64,000 bases of DNA from Streptomyces sp. SID12488 (GCF_010548275.1 NZ_JAAGLT010000009.1:186001-250000), one strand, 5' to 3'; shown: positions 49,714-59,668, numbered from the stretch's first letter. Notes: a model not told the origin generated them from the letters alone. Numbers and translations are program-made.

Positions 49714-52187
49714 CGACGACCACCCTCCGTACCCGCTGGACGGCCTTCACCGGCAGCTTCGTCGCCCTCTCCCTCGGCGTCGCCCTGATCGCCGTCATGG
49801 GCCTGGCCCTGGCCGCCACCCTGGACGCCCCCACCCGCAGCCCCGAACGGTTCGCCGCCGCACCGCTGGTCGTACGAGGTGCGGACACCCTCCGCGTACA
49901 GACCCCGAACGGTCCCAAGACGCAGCAACTCGCCCACCCACGACCCGTACCACCGAAGATCGTCGCCCAACTGCGCGCTCTGGGAAGGGTCGTTGAGGAC
50001 AGAACATTCGCCGTACGAGCCGACACGAGCACCGCCCCCGACGACCTGTTGGCCCACCCCTGGTCGACGGCTGCCTTCGCCCCGTACACACTCACCGAAG
50101 GCCGGCCCCCGAGAACCGCCGCGGAGGCGGTCGTGACCGGCGACTGGACGAACCCAGGCGACCGCGTGCCCACCGCCTACGGCACGGTACGAATCGTCGG
50201 CAGGGTCAGCCCCCCGGGCACCGCGCCCGGCTTCGAGAACGCCATGTTCCTCACGGACACCTGGGCCGCCGAACTCGCCCCGTACAGCACCCAGTTGGTT
50301 GTGGACACCGATGACGTGACAGCCGTACGGGAGGCAGTGCGCGGGGCTGACGGCGTCACGGTCCTCACCGGCGGCGCCCGACGCCTCGCGGACGCGGGCC
50401 CCGACCGGGACAGGGAGGCGCTCACCACTCTGAACGCCCTGTTCGGCACGGCGGGCGGGGTCACCGGCTTCGTGTCGGTGTTCGTCGTGGCGTCGACGTT
50501 CGCGTTCACGGTGGCCCAGCGGCAACGGGAGTTCGGCCTGCTGCGCACCGCCGGAGCGACTCCGGGACAGCTCCGCCGCATGGTCCTCGCGGAGGCCCTG
50601 ACCGTCGGCGTCCTCGCCTCGGCCACCGGCTGTGTACTCGGCGCGTACGGCGCACCGCGTCTCGTCGGGTGGACGGTCGAGGCCGGTGTCGCACCGCCCT
50701 GGTTCGCGCTCGGCGACCAGGTGTGGCCGTACCATCTGGCGTTCTGGACAGGCCTGTTGGTGGCTCTGTGCGGTGTGGTGAGCGCGTCTTGGCGTGCGGG
50801 TCGCACCGCCCCGACGGAGGTGCTGCGAGAGGCCGCGCCGCACATCCGCCCCCTGCCCCGCACCCGCCTCCTGGCCGGCGCGGCCCTCCTGCTGACAGCC
50901 GTACTGACCCTCGCCGTCTCCCTGCTGACGGACCCAAGCGATCTGCTGCACCGCAAGACGTACACCAGCCGCCCCCTGTTCCTGATCACCGCGACCGCAC
51001 TCCTCGCACCGGTGCTGGTCCGGCCCCTGATCGGCTTCCTCACCCGGCCGCTGGCCCGGCTCCCGGGCGCCACAGTGCTGCTGGCCCGCGAGAACACCAC
51101 CGCGAACGTCCGCCGCACCGCCGCGATCGCGGCTCCCGTCCTGGTCACCGTCGCCCTCACGGGCTCCCTGCTGGGCGCCACCGCGACCCTCACCGGGGCG
51201 AGGGCGACCGAGCTGCGAAACGCGACGACAGCCGACCTCGTCGTCACCGCACCCCCCGGCGCGGCCTTCGACGCACAACTGGCGGCACGTCTGCGCACTC
51301 TGCCCGGGGTGGCCGAGGTCTCCGCGACCGCGCCGACAGCCGTGTACGTCCTGGAGGAGGGCGTGGCCCTCATCAAGTCCGAGGCCCGCACGGCCGATCC
51401 GGCACCGCTCGCCGCGACGGCCGACCTGCCGGTGACATCCGGCCGGGTGACCGACCTCGACGACGACTCGATCGTCGTCAACGAGGAGTGGGAACGGCAC
51501 ACGGTGGGCGACCAGGTGACGGTGTGGCTGGGCAACGGCACCAAACGGTCACTTCGGATCGCCGCGACACTGGCCACCGGCACGGGAGACAACGGCGCGT
51601 ACGTCACTCCGGTCAACGCCCGGGAAGCCCGGCCGGACCGGCTGGACGTGACCCTGGCGGCCGACGCGAACACACCGTCGACGACAACGGACCTGCGCAG
51701 GGCCATCAGCAGAACCGGCGGACAACTGCTCACCAAGTCCCAATGGCTGAGGGCCAGTTCCCCACCCTCTGCCGCCAACCCCACAACCCGCGTTGGCCTC
51801 TTCCTAGTGCTCGGTATCGCCCTCGCCTACACGGGCATCTCCCTCGCCAACACCATGACCATGGCAACCTCCGACCGATCCCGCGAACTGGCCGCACTGC
51901 GACTGGCCGGCGCGACCCGCAGGCAGGTACTGGGAGTGGTCGGCGCGGAGGCTCTCCTGATGGTGACGGTGGGTGCGGTCCTCGGCCTCCTGGTCACCGC
52001 GCTGAACCTGCTGGGCATGTGGAGCGCGCTCCGCGTCCTGTCCGTACGCACCTCGCTCGAACTCCCGTGGCCAGCACTCGCCACGACGACAACGGCCTGC
52101 GCGGCCCTGGCCGTTGCCTCGGCCCTGGCTCCGGCGGCAGTGTCCCTGCGGCGAAGGCCGGTGGACCTGGCGGGAATCCGGGAATGA
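49710..52187 (+). CDS. FtsX-type ABC permease
   Basis: 825 residues. One N-terminal helix, an extracellular domain (about 50-235), then three helices (first FtsX domain, VVASTFAFTVAQRQREFGLLRTAGATPGQLRR), a second extracellular region, and a C-terminal FtsX domain with SLANTMTMATSDRSRELAALRLAGATRRQ. Works with the ATPase just upstream. The divergent two-component system probably regulates the pair. Lantibiotic or peptide resistance or secretion are the usual roles; the substrate cannot be read from sequence. Confidence 0.9.
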   Translation: MTTTTLRTRWTAFTGSFVALSLGVALIAVMGLALAATLDAPTRSPERFAAAPLVVRGADTLRVQTPNGPKTQQLAHPRPVPPKIVAQLRALGRVVEDRTFAVRADTSTAPDDLLAHPWSTAAFAPYTLTEGRPPRTAAEAVVTGDWTNPGDRVPTAYGTVRIVGRVSPPGTAPGFENAMFLTDTWAAELAPYSTQLVVDTDDVTAVREAVRGADGVTVLTGGARRLADAGPDRDREALTTLNALFGTAGGVTGFVSVFVVASTFAFTVAQRQREFGLLRTAGATPGQLRRMVLAEALTVGVLASATGCVLGAYGAPRLVGWTVEAGVAPPWFALGDQVWPYHLAFWTGLLVALCGVVSASWRAGRTAPTEVLREAAPHIRPLPRTRLLAGAALLLTAVLTLAVSLLTDPSDLLHRKTYTSRPLFLITATALLAPVLVRPLIGFLTRPLARLPGATVLLARENTTANVRRTAAIAAPVLVTVALTGSLLGATATLTGARATELRNATTADLVVTAPPGAAFDAQLAARLRTLPGVAEVSATAPTAVYVLEEGVALIKSEARTADPAPLAATADLPVTSGRVTDLDDDSIVVNEEWERHTVGDQVTVWLGNGTKRSLRIAATLATGTGDNGAYVTPVNAREARPDRLDVTLAADANTPSTTTDLRRAISRTGGQLLTKSQWLRASSPPSAANPTTRVGLFLVLGIALAYTGISLANTMTMATSDRSRELAALRLAGATRRQVLGVVGAEALLMVTVGAVLGLLVTALNLLGMWSALRVLSVRTSLELPWPALATTTTACAALAVASALAPAAVSLRRRPVDLAGIRE

Positions 52188-52669
52188 CGACTCCGAACAC
52201 GCAGAAGCCCCAACGACCGCTGGAAAGTCAAGCTGGAACTCAAGAACCCGCCGAGGCTTCAAGTTGTGCGTGACCTCTCATGGTTGAGGTTCCTCCGGGC
52301 CGGTCACACGGGGCGGCCGGACGGTGAACACCGCTCCGCTGCCGGGGGTGCTGCCGACGGTGACGGTTACACCGCCGCCCTCCCGCTGTCGGGGACCCGC
52401 TTCTCCCCCGACCTGAGCCTGTCCAGGACGGCGAGCCGGGCCAGCGGTTCACGGCCCACTTCACCATCGAGAGCGCGGCAGCCGGACAGAAACCCGCCAA
52501 GCTCGCCTTCGAGGTCCCGCATGCCGACGGCGCCACCTGGCAGCACGCCAAGACCACTGGCGGCACCCAGCTGACGCGAACCCTCGCAACCACTCTCGCC
52601 CGGGGCGGTGTTCGACCACCGCCCGGGCGAGTTCGTCCCACCGGCTCCCTACGCCACACAGGCCACCGT
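52188..52669. pseudogene. Gene-remnant region, including a histidine-kinase C-terminus
   Basis: No intact gene. On the minus strand, codons ending at about 52,278 read VTVTVGSTPGSGAVFTVR, the G2-box end of a sensor kinase HATPase domain, with nothing of the rest of the kinase. On the plus strand about 52,435-52,560 reads GQRFTAHFTIESAAAGQKP and VPHADGATWQHAKTTGG, a plausible protein piece of unknown family. This looks like decayed genes. Confidence 0.5.
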
Positions 52670-52969
52670 CTAATCGCCGTCGCCAACGGGACCAGGACCG
52701 GGGGTCTTGGCGAACCCTCCACCCCAGACCTGAAGGACCCCACCCAGCACGACGAGCCCCAGAGCCACTATGGAAAGAACCATCGCCGCGCCGGCGGAGA
52801 AGCCGAGGAGTTTGGGTCCTCCGTCCAAGACAAAGCCGCTGCCTACCGCTACCCAGCCCCAACCAGCTCTGGGCAACCGCGCGTACGCCGCGGTTCCCCG
52901 GCCGGTCAAGGTCAACACACCCAGCACTATGAGAAAGCAGCCGGACCCCAGCATGATCCACGCGGACAT
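52670..52969 (-). CDS. Small membrane protein, unknown
   Basis: 99 residues with three hydrophobic helices (about 3-20, 34-50 and 55-75), starting MSAWIMLGSGCFLIVLGVL and ending KTPGPGPVGDGD. ATG 52969 has GGAGGG upstream. The C-terminal Gly/Pro tail is disordered. No family recognised. The frame continues upstream to 53083, but that part has poor coding character. Confidence 0.65.
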   Translation of the reverse strand: MSAWIMLGSGCFLIVLGVLTLTGRGTAAYARLPRAGWGWVAVGSGFVLDGGPKLLGFSAGAAMVLSIVALGLVVLGGVLQVWGGGFAKTPGPGPVGDGD

Positions 52970-53193
52970 GGCATCCCTCCGCAGGAAGGCTACTTCACGG
53001 GCGGAACGGCTTTGGGAAGCGGCCTGGCAAGACGTTGACCTGCGAACCTTCAGCCCTCTGTCCGAGGTCCCGGCACCCGCCACATGTGCGGCTCGTCACT
53101 CACCGCACTCGACGTCCGCTGCGCAGGCCGGGCAAGCACCTTGGGAAGCAAGATCGGAAGTAGTCGCTGTACTTCGCTGCCGTACGACACCAA

Positions 53194-53227
53194 AGAGCCC
53201 CAGCCGGATCTCTCCGGCTGGGGCTCT
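53194..53227. terminator. Terminator of the tRNA-Ala gene
   Basis: AGAGCCCCAGCCGGA (53194-53208) pairs with TCCGGCTGGGGCTCT (53213-53227), a perfect 15-base stem just past the tRNA 3' end on the minus strand, followed by TTTGG. Confidence 0.85.
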
Positions 53228-53236
53228 GAGCTGCGG

Positions 53237-53310
53237 TGGACCTGTGGGGATTTGAACCCCAGACCCCCTCGATGCGAACGAGGTGCGCTACCAGACTGCG
53301 CCACAGGCCC
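53237..53310 (-). tRNA. tRNA-Ala (anticodon CGC)
   Basis: 74-base cloverleaf. Acceptor GGGCCTG / CAGGTCC (one G-U), D arm GCGCAGTCTGGTAGCGC, anticodon stem CCTCG / CGAGG with loop TTCGCAT giving anticodon CGC, T arm TGGGG-TTCAAAT-CCCCA, discriminator A, CCA not encoded. Read from structure. It is not used as an att site here. Confidence 0.93.
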
Positions 53311-53426
53311 TTGCAACGAGTGAAACTCTAGCATCCCGATCCGGGTGCTCGGAAATCCGTTCCGCGCCGGTCGGCCGAGGCCGCCGCACGCTCTCCCACC
53401 TGCCAGTTCCGTGCCAGTTCCGCTCA

Positions 53427-54689
53427 CTACTCGTTTGCCGCGCGAGGCCGCTCGCCGTCCTCGTACTGGTCGAACAGCGGCGTACGGCCCCGCTCCCGGG
53501 CCCGCCGGGCGGAGGCCGCGCGGCGCGCGTCGGTGCGACCGTCGGAGTCCTCCAGGTCCTGCTCCGAGTCGGACTCCGGCCCCTCCGACAGGTCGGACTG
53601 CTCCGCGTCCGTCGCGTCCTCCGTCGTCGACGGCTCGTCCGCCGACGACTCCGACTCGCGGCCCACCGTGCTGGAGCGCGCCGAGCTCCAGGCGTCCGGT
53701 GCGCCGAGGTCCACGTCGGACGTGGCGCGGGGGGCGACCGGTGCTGTCACGTACGTCGGCAGCGGTACCGGGACCGGGTCCCAGCTGTCGCCGTGGCCGG
53801 GGCGGCGCTGGCGTTCGCGCTGCTGGTCGACCCACTCCGCGTGGTCGGTCTGTTCGACGAGCGCACGCCTGTCGGCGGCGAGCGCGGACAGCCCGGGGTC
53901 GGTCGCCGGCTCCGGGTGCTCGTCCTGCTCTTCGGCCCCGGGGTCGGTGGACGGCCGCCGCCGGGGCTGACGCTCACGCAGTCGCTGCGCGGCGAGCTCA
54001 GCCTGGCGCCGGTCCATCTGGTAGGTGAAACGGCGTCGTTCCTGCGTACGCAGATAGGAGATGTATCCGCTCAGCATGGCCGCCGGGACAGCGGGGGCCC
54101 AGAGGAGGGCGAGTCCGCCGACCGCCGCGACGATCGTGCCGAGCGTGAAGGCGAAGAACAGCATCACCGTCGTACGCCGTCGGCGCGCGAGCACCTTCGA
54201 GCGCCGGGCGCGCGCGGCGGCTTCCGCCGATGCGCTCGCGCTCCGCCGAGCCGCCGGCACGCGCGCACGCTCCCGTTCCCTGACCGGAGCCGGAGCGGAC
54301 GCCTGTGCGTGCTGCTCCCGCTTCGGCGCCCTCGGCTGTTCGTGCGCCTGGGCCGGCGCCTGCTCCTGGTGCGCCTGTTCCTGCGCCTGTACCTGGACCT
54401 TCGCCCTGGGGCGGGCCGGGGGCGCGGCGAAGGCCCGGACGTCCACCGAGTCGGTGACACCGTCCGGGTCTCCGGCGCTGTGCTCCCCCTCGTCGGTGGA
54501 GCGCGCCCGCAGGTCCTTGGCGTACCGGCGCTCCATGCCCGCCCGTCCGGACAGGAGCCGGATGGCGGTGCTGAAGCGTTCCGTCGGACGAGCCTCGTTC
54601 AGCTCGTCCTGCCTACGGAGCCACATCGGCACCAAGTAGGCGGCCCAGGCCCCGACAATGACTGCGTAGATGAGGCCGCTGCTGCTCAC
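53427..54689 (-). CDS. glpR: GlpR/SepX-like divisome membrane protein
   Basis: 420 residues. N-terminal helix (LIYAVIVGAWAAYLVPMWLRRQDEL), a long disordered Gln/Ala/Arg linker, two close helices (about 174-215; TTVMLFFAFTLGTIV, LALLWAPAVPAAML), then a long acidic Ser/Asp/Glu C-terminus. This topology matches GlpR, the receptor for gephyrin-like Glp, called SepX in Streptomyces and needed for division-septum stability. The partner Glp (moeA-like) gene lies three genes upstream in the same orientation, supporting the call. Confidence 0.85.
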   Translation of the reverse strand: MSSSGLIYAVIVGAWAAYLVPMWLRRQDELNEARPTERFSTAIRLLSGRAGMERRYAKDLRARSTDEGEHSAGDPDGVTDSVDVRAFAAPPARPRAKVQVQAQEQAHQEQAPAQAHEQPRAPKREQHAQASAPAPVRERERARVPAARRSASASAEAAARARRSKVLARRRRTTVMLFFAFTLGTIVAAVGGLALLWAPAVPAAMLSGYISYLRTQERRRFTYQMDRRQAELAAQRLRERQPRRRPSTDPGAEEQDEHPEPATDPGLSALAADRRALVEQTDHAEWVDQQRERQRRPGHGDSWDPVPVPLPTYVTAPVAPRATSDVDLGAPDAWSSARSSTVGRESESSADEPSTTEDATDAEQSDLSEGPESDSEQDLEDSDGRTDARRAASARRARERGRTPLFDQYEDGERPRAANE

Positions 54690-54887
54690 GCCTCACACGG
54701 TAGAGGGGTTTGCGTGAGGCCATCTGCCAATTGAGCCGGTGTGTCGCACGATCTGGCTGATATTTCGAGCTTTTTTTGTGATCGATGCGATCAGCGGGTC
54801 ATCGAGGGCGTGAATTTGGCGCCACAAGTCGATCGCCACTCGGTCGCCACTCAGTCGTCGGCCGATCATTTTCGAACACTTATTCAA
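54690..54887. other. AT-richer gap between GNAT and glpR
   Basis: 198 bases, with GCTTTTTTTGTGATCGATG and TTTTCGAACACTTATTCAAT, well above local A+T. It probably holds the glpR promoter. No gene seen. Confidence 0.5.
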
Positions 54888-55493
54888 TTACGCTGGATTC
54901 CGTGGCGTGTTCCGGGAGCGTGCCCGCTGCCAGCGGCTCAGCAACCCTTCCGGTACCTCTTCCGCTGTCAGCGCGAACACGAGATGGTCGCGCCAGGCCC
55001 CGTCGATGTGGAGATAGCGGGGCCTGAGACCCTCGTCGCGGAATCCGAGTTTCTCCACGACCCGGCGGCTGGGCCCGTTCTCGGGGCGAATGCAGACCTC
55101 GACGCGGTGCAGTCCGACCGTACGGAAACAGTGGTCGACCGCCATTGCGACCGCCGTCGGCATGACGCCCCGGCCCGCCACCGCCTCGTCCACCCAGTAG
55201 CCGACGTGTCCCGAACACATCGAGCCCCACGTGATGCCGGCGACCGTCAACTGGCCGACCAGTTGCCCCTGGTACTCGATGGCGAAGGGCAGCATCCTGC
55301 CCGCGTTCGCCTCCGCTCGCAGATGGCGGATCATCTGACGGTAGGTCGGCCGGTGGGCGATCGGGCCGCTTGGCGTCGGCGGCGGGATCGTCGCCTCCCA
55401 GGGCCGCAGCCAGTCCCGGTTGCGCCGGTTGATCTCGCGCCAGACCCGCTGGTCGCGCAGCCTCACGGGCCGGAGGACGACATCGCCGTCCAC
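54888..55493 (-). CDS. GNAT acetyltransferase (RimJ/RimL type)
   Basis: 201 residues: VVLRPVRLRDQRVWREINRRNRDWLRPWE at the start is typical of RimJ/RimL-like enzymes that acetylate protein N-termini. The acetyl-CoA site is in YWVDEAVAGRGVMPTAVAMAVDHCF, and GLHRVEVCIRPENGPSRRVVEKLGF follows. GTG 55493 is the best canonical start, but [14 protein letters not shown] in the same frame upstream matches relatives I remember, so a CTG start may be used. It is conserved between mog and glpR in actinobacteria. Confidence 0.85.
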   Translation of the reverse strand: MDGDVVLRPVRLRDQRVWREINRRNRDWLRPWEATIPPPTPSGPIAHRPTYRQMIRHLRAEANAGRMLPFAIEYQGQLVGQLTVAGITWGSMCSGHVGYWVDEAVAGRGVMPTAVAMAVDHCFRTVGLHRVEVCIRPENGPSRRVVEKLGFRDEGLRPRYLHIDGAWRDHLVFALTAEEVPEGLLSRWQRARSRNTPRNPA

Positions 55494-55519
55494 CAGCTCG
55501 ACCGGCCAGGACGGGCTGT

Positions 55520-56074
55520 TCAGCTCGCACCCCCACTGTTTCCGCCGGGTCTGGGGTGATCGCCGCCCCGGATCTGGTCGACGGCGTGTTTCAACAGGGG
55601 CTCCAGCACGGCCAGTCCGTCCTTCACCCCGCCGGTGGAACCCGGCAGATTGACGATCAGTGTCCCGGCCGCGACGCCGGCGAGTCCGCGCGACAGCGCC
55701 GACGTCGGTACCTTCTCGCGGCCGAACGCCCGGATGGCCTCGGCGATGCCGGGCACCTCGCGGTCGAGCAGCGCGCGGGTCGCCTCCGGGGTGCGGTCGG
55801 TGGGCGAGACGCCGGTGCCGCCGGTGGTGACGACGACGTCGTACCCGGCCTCGACAGCGGCCCGCAGCGCGTTCTCCACCGGCTCACCGTCGGGCACGAC
55901 CCACGGTCCGTCGACGGCGAAGCCGAAACTCTCCAGCCCCGCCACGACCAGGGGGCCGCCCCTGTCCTCGTAGACGCCGGCTGCCGCGCGGTTGGACGCG
56001 GTGACGACCAGGGCGGAGTAGGGCGCGGCCAGCGCGTCCCCCGTCGGTGGCCCGACAGGCAGCATCTGCGTCAT
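55520..56074 (-). CDS. mog: Molybdopterin adenylyltransferase-like protein (MogA/MoaB)
   Basis: 184 residues: [47 protein letters not shown] (the molybdopterin-binding TGGTG), and [19 protein letters not shown]. The start ATG 56074 overlaps the moaC stop by ATGA. In cofactor synthesis it would adenylylate molybdopterin before metal insertion by MoeA. A frame running on upstream through moaC is a shadow. Confidence 0.9.
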   Translation of the reverse strand: MTQMLPVGPPTGDALAAPYSALVVTASNRAAAGVYEDRGGPLVVAGLESFGFAVDGPWVVPDGEPVENALRAAVEAGYDVVVTTGGTGVSPTDRTPEATRALLDREVPGIAEAIRAFGREKVPTSALSRGLAGVAAGTLIVNLPGSTGGVKDGLAVLEPLLKHAVDQIRGGDHPRPGGNSGGAS

Positions 56075-56553
56075 GACCTGCTCCAGGTGCCCGACTTCCC
56101 GCCCGTTTTCTCCTCCACCCGGACGTCCGTGATGACCGCCCCCTTGTCGACCGCCTTGACCATGTCGATCACGGTGAGCGCGGCGACCGAGACCGCCGTG
56201 AGGGCCTCCATCTCGACGCCCGTGCGGTCCGTCGTCTTCACGGTGGCCAGGATCTCGACGGCGTCGTCCGCGACCGACAGGTCCAGTTTCACGCCCGACA
56301 CCGACAACGGGTGGCAGAGCGGGATGAGGTCCGGGGTCCGCTTGGCGCCCATGATGCCCGCGATCCGCGCGGTGGCCAGGGCGTCCCCCTTGGGGACCCC
56401 TTCCCCGCGCAGCAGTTCGATCACCCGCGGCGAGACAAGGACACGACCGCTGGCGCGGGCGGTGCGCGCGGTCACGTCCTTGGCGGATACGTCGACCATG
56501 CGGGCGGCGCCCGCCTCGTCGATGTGCGTCAGTCGGTCGTCCTGCGTGCTCAT
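56071..56553 (-). CDS. moaC: Cyclic pyranopterin monophosphate synthase MoaC
   Basis: 160 residues. [48 protein letters not shown] with the conserved K/H/C, and [27 protein letters not shown] with catalytic Lys. ATG 56553 ([12 protein letters not shown]) fits the family N-terminus. Second enzyme of molybdenum cofactor synthesis; coupled to mog. Confidence 0.95.
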   Translation of the reverse strand: MSTQDDRLTHIDEAGAARMVDVSAKDVTARTARASGRVLVSPRVIELLRGEGVPKGDALATARIAGIMGAKRTPDLIPLCHPLSVSGVKLDLSVADDAVEILATVKTTDRTGVEMEALTAVSVAALTVIDMVKAVDKGAVITDVRVEEKTGGKSGTWSRS

Positions 56554-56635
56554 GTGCTGCGGCGCTCCCGGTCGGGCCTGTTGTGCGCGACACGGTACTC
56601 CCAACCGGCGCCCTTCAGCCGCCCCCGCCCGCCGG

Positions 56636-57958
56636 TCAGCCGAGCAGGACGACCTCTACCTCGGCGCCGGGCTCCACGGACTCCTGCTCCTCGGGTACGA
56701 CGATCAGCGCGTCGGCGTGTGCGAGGGCCGCGATCAGGTGCGATCCGGCGCCGCCGACCGGCGTCACCCGGCCGTCCGCGTACGTGCCGCGCAGGAACTG
56801 GCGGCGCCCGGCCGGCGAGGTCAGCGCCTTGTCCGTCACCAGGACCGCCCTGGTCGTGGGCCGGTGGATGTCCGTCACGCCCATCAGGGCACGGATCGCG
56901 GGCCGCACGAACAGCTCGAAGGAGACGTACGACGACACCGGGTTGCCCGGCAGGGCGAGCAGCGGGGTGTGGTCGGGGCCGACGGTGCCGAAGCCCTGGG
57001 GCTTGCCGGGCTGCATGGCGAGCTTGCGGAAGTCGACACCGGCGCCGGGCTCGTCCTCGTCGGAGACATGCGCGAGGGCCTCCTTGACCACGTCGTACGC
57101 GCCCACGCTGACGCCTCCGGTGGTGACGACGAGGTCGGCGCGGACGAGCTGGTCCTCGATGGCGGAGCGGAGGGTCTCGGCGTCGTCGGCGACCGCGCCC
57201 ACGCGGTAGGCGATCGCCCCGGCGTCCCGGGCGGCGGCGGTGAGGGCGAAGCTGTTGGAGTCGTAGATCTGGCCGTGGGCGAGCTTCTGGTCGGGCTGGA
57301 TCAGCTCGCTGCCGGTCGACATGACGACCACGCGCGGGCGCGGGCGTACGCGTACGGTGCCGCGGCCGATCGCGGCGAGGAGGGCGATCTGCGGCGGGCC
57401 GAGGACGGTGCCCTCGGCGAGGGCGCGGTCGCCGGCCCGGACGTCGCTGCCCTGTGCGCGCACGTGCGCGCGTGCTGGTGCCGGGCGGTGCACGCGCACC
57501 TGGCCGTAGGCACCGTCGGGGTCGGTGCTGCGGGCGCGCATCCCGGTGACGGGGCCCTCACCGAGGCCGCCGTCGGTCCACTCCACGGGGACGACGGTCT
57601 CGGCGCCGGGCGGCAGCGGGGCGCCGGTCATGATGCGGGCGGCCTGGCCGGGGCCCACGTGGAGCAGTCCGTCCTGGCCGGCCGCGACATCCCCGATGAC
57701 CGTCAGGGCGGCCGGGTACTCCTCGCTCGCGCCCGCGACATCGGCGACCCGGACCGCGTACCCGTCCATGGAGCTGTTGTCGAACGGCGGCAGGGAGATC
57801 TGCACCGTGACGTCCTCGACCAGGACGCAGCCCTGGGCGTCGAGGAGTTGCAGCTCGATGGGTTCGAGGGGGCGGACGGTCGCGAGGATGTCCTCCAGGT
57901 GCTCGTCCACCGACCACAGGTGGTCCTGGCCGGCGGTGCGGGGCGCGGCGCTGCTCAA
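56636..57958 (-). CDS. moeA: MoeA/gephyrin-like molybdotransferase (Glp)
   Basis: 440 residues. N-terminal MoeA domains I-II ([35 protein letters not shown]), then the MogA-like domain with [25 protein letters not shown] and [18 protein letters not shown], and a C-terminal domain IV. In actinobacteria this paralogue doubles as Glp, which links FtsZ with the membrane receptor GlpR/SepX. The glpR gene in the same cluster makes that role likely alongside or instead of Mo insertion. Confidence 0.9.
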   Translation of the reverse strand: MSSAAPRTAGQDHLWSVDEHLEDILATVRPLEPIELQLLDAQGCVLVEDVTVQISLPPFDNSSMDGYAVRVADVAGASEEYPAALTVIGDVAAGQDGLLHVGPGQAARIMTGAPLPPGAETVVPVEWTDGGLGEGPVTGMRARSTDPDGAYGQVRVHRPAPARAHVRAQGSDVRAGDRALAEGTVLGPPQIALLAAIGRGTVRVRPRPRVVVMSTGSELIQPDQKLAHGQIYDSNSFALTAAARDAGAIAYRVGAVADDAETLRSAIEDQLVRADLVVTTGGVSVGAYDVVKEALAHVSDEDEPGAGVDFRKLAMQPGKPQGFGTVGPDHTPLLALPGNPVSSYVSFELFVRPAIRALMGVTDIHRPTTRAVLVTDKALTSPAGRRQFLRGTYADGRVTPVGGAGSHLIAALAHADALIVVPEEQESVEPGAEVEVVLLG

Positions 57959-57963
57959 CGTTG

Positions 57964-58866
57964 CTACATCTCCTCGGCTACGTAACTGCGAAGCCAGGTC
58001 CGGAAGTCCGGGCCCAGGTCCTCACGTTCGCATGCGAGTCTGACAATGGCACGCAGGTAGTCGCCGCGGTCCCCGGTGTCATAGCGGCGGCCCTTGAAGA
58101 CGACGCCGTGCACGGGGCCGCCGACCTTCTCGTCGTCGGCGAGTTGTTGGAGGGCGTCGGTGAGCTGGATCTCGCCGCCGCGGCCGGGCTCGGTCCGGCG
58201 GAGTACGCCGAAGATGTGGGGGTCGAGGACGTAGCGGCCGATGATCGCGTAGTTCGAGGGGGCGTCCGCGGCGTCCGGCTTCTCGACCAGGCCGGTGACC
58301 TTGACCACGTCGCCGTCGGCGGTGGTCTCGACGGCCGCGCAGCCGTACATGTGGATCTGTTCGGGGGCGACCTCCATGAGGGCGATCACGCTGCCGCCGT
58401 GCTGCTCCTGGACCTCGATCATGCGCTTGAGGAGGGGGTCGCGGGGGTCGATGAGGTCGTCGCCGAGGAGGACGGCGAAGGGCTCGTGGCCGACGTGCGG
58501 GGCCGCGCACAGGACCGCGTGGCCGAGGCCCTTGGGGTCGCCCTGGCGGACGTAGTGCATGGTCGCGAGGTCGCTGGACTCCTGGACCTTGGCGAGTCGC
58601 GCGGCGTCGCCCTTCTTCTGAAGGGCGGACTCCAGTTCGTAGTTGCGGTCGAAGTGGTCCTCGAGGGGGCGCTTGTTGCGTCCCGTGATCATGAGGACGT
58701 CGTCGAGGCCCGCGGACGCGGCCTCCTCGACCACGTACTGGATCGCCGGCTTGTCGACGACCGGCAGCATCTCCTTGGGAGTGGCCTTCGTGGCCGGCAG
58801 GAACCGGGTGCCGAGGCCTGCTGCGGGGATGACAGCCTTGCTGATCCTGGGGTGCGACTCAGTCAT
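57964..58866 (-). CDS. galU: UTP-glucose-1-phosphate uridylyltransferase
   Basis: 300 residues: KAVIPAAGLGTRFLPATKATPKEMLP, DKPAIQYVVEEA, VLLGDDLID and GRYVLDPHIFGVL, all standard GalU motifs. ATG 58866 (MTESHPRISK) is the start; the upstream extension is not family-like. Makes UDP-glucose for cell-envelope sugars. Six bases from moeA and divergent from the 5-FTHF cyclo-ligase gene. Confidence 0.94.
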   Translation of the reverse strand: MTESHPRISKAVIPAAGLGTRFLPATKATPKEMLPVVDKPAIQYVVEEAASAGLDDVLMITGRNKRPLEDHFDRNYELESALQKKGDAARLAKVQESSDLATMHYVRQGDPKGLGHAVLCAAPHVGHEPFAVLLGDDLIDPRDPLLKRMIEVQEQHGGSVIALMEVAPEQIHMYGCAAVETTADGDVVKVTGLVEKPDAADAPSNYAIIGRYVLDPHIFGVLRRTEPGRGGEIQLTDALQQLADDEKVGGPVHGVVFKGRRYDTGDRGDYLRAIVRLACEREDLGPDFRTWLRSYVAEEM

Positions 58867-58980
58867 GGCGGCAACCTTATCCGCAGCCTTTGTGCTGATT
58901 CCGTGGCACCGATTAACCAATGCTCACATCTGCATATGAAGCACCTGAGAACACCGGACGCGATAGTGGGAGAGCGAGCC

Positions 58981-59589
58981 ATGGGGGCAGAGCCCGACAA
59001 GCGAACGTTGCGACGGGACCTCCTCGCGGTGAGAAGCGGGTTGACGGCCGCCGACGTCGAGGCGGCGGGGGCCGCCCTGGCCTCCCGCGCGCTCGGTCTG
59101 CCCGAGCTCGCGCACGCGCGCACTGTGGCCGCGTACGTCTCCGTCGGCACCGAACCCGGCACCCGTGCGCTGCTCGACGCCCTCCACGCGCGCGGGGTAC
59201 GGGTCCTGCTGCCGGTCCTCCTCCCGGACAACGACCTCGACTGGGGCACGTACGCCGGGGAGGGGTCCCTGGTGGAAGTGCGGCACGGCGGGCGGATGGC
59301 CCTCCTGGAACCGTCCGGAGACCGCCTCGGAGCGGACGCCGTGACGGGCGCGGACGCCGTCCTGCTGCCCGGCCTGGCCGTGGACGGCCTCGGCCTGCGC
59401 CTGGGGCGCGGCGGAGGCTCGTACGACCGCGTGCTGGCCCGGCTGGAGCGCTCGGGCGCCGATCCGGCCCTGGTGGTGCTGCTGTACGACTCCGAGGTCG
59501 TCCCCCGCGTCCCGGCCGAGCCGCACGACCGGCCGGTGCGCGCGGTGGTCACTCCGTCGGGAGTACGCCGTTTCGGCGCCCCCTCCTGA
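58981..59589 (+). CDS. 5-formyltetrahydrofolate cyclo-ligase
   Basis: 202 residues: KRTLRRDLLAVRSGL, AYVSVGTEPGTRALLDALHARG, LLPGLAVDGLGLRLGRGGGSYDR (the ATP/folate GRGGGYYDR-type motif) and AEPHDRPVRAVVTP. It salvages 5-formyl-THF using ATP. ATG 58981 has GGGAGAG 7 bases upstream; an earlier ATG at 58936 is possible. Confidence 0.92.
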   Translation: MGAEPDKRTLRRDLLAVRSGLTAADVEAAGAALASRALGLPELAHARTVAAYVSVGTEPGTRALLDALHARGVRVLLPVLLPDNDLDWGTYAGEGSLVEVRHGGRMALLEPSGDRLGADAVTGADAVLLPGLAVDGLGLRLGRGGGSYDRVLARLERSGADPALVVLLYDSEVVPRVPAEPHDRPVRAVVTPSGVRRFGAPS

Positions 59590-59607
59590 AGCGGAACGGC
59601 GCTGAAC

Positions 59608-59645
59608 GGAAACGGCCCTCCACGCGCGCGTGGAGGGCCGTTTCC
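59608..59645. terminator. Bidirectional terminator between convergent genes
   Basis: Perfect stem with 17-base arms GGAAACGGCCCTCCACG and its complement around CGCG. It serves the cyclo-ligase gene and the penicillin-acylase homologue. Confidence 0.9.
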
Positions 59646-59668
59646 AGGACTTGGGGACTACCGCGTGC

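Noticed and set aside
53237-53310. tRNA-Ala as a possible integration site
   Set aside because: No integrase or duplicated tRNA 3' end is seen nearby.
55520-56593. 357-residue frame covering moaC and mog
   Set aside because: Its first half is an out-of-frame reading of moaC; mog starts at 56,074 with an ATGA overlap.
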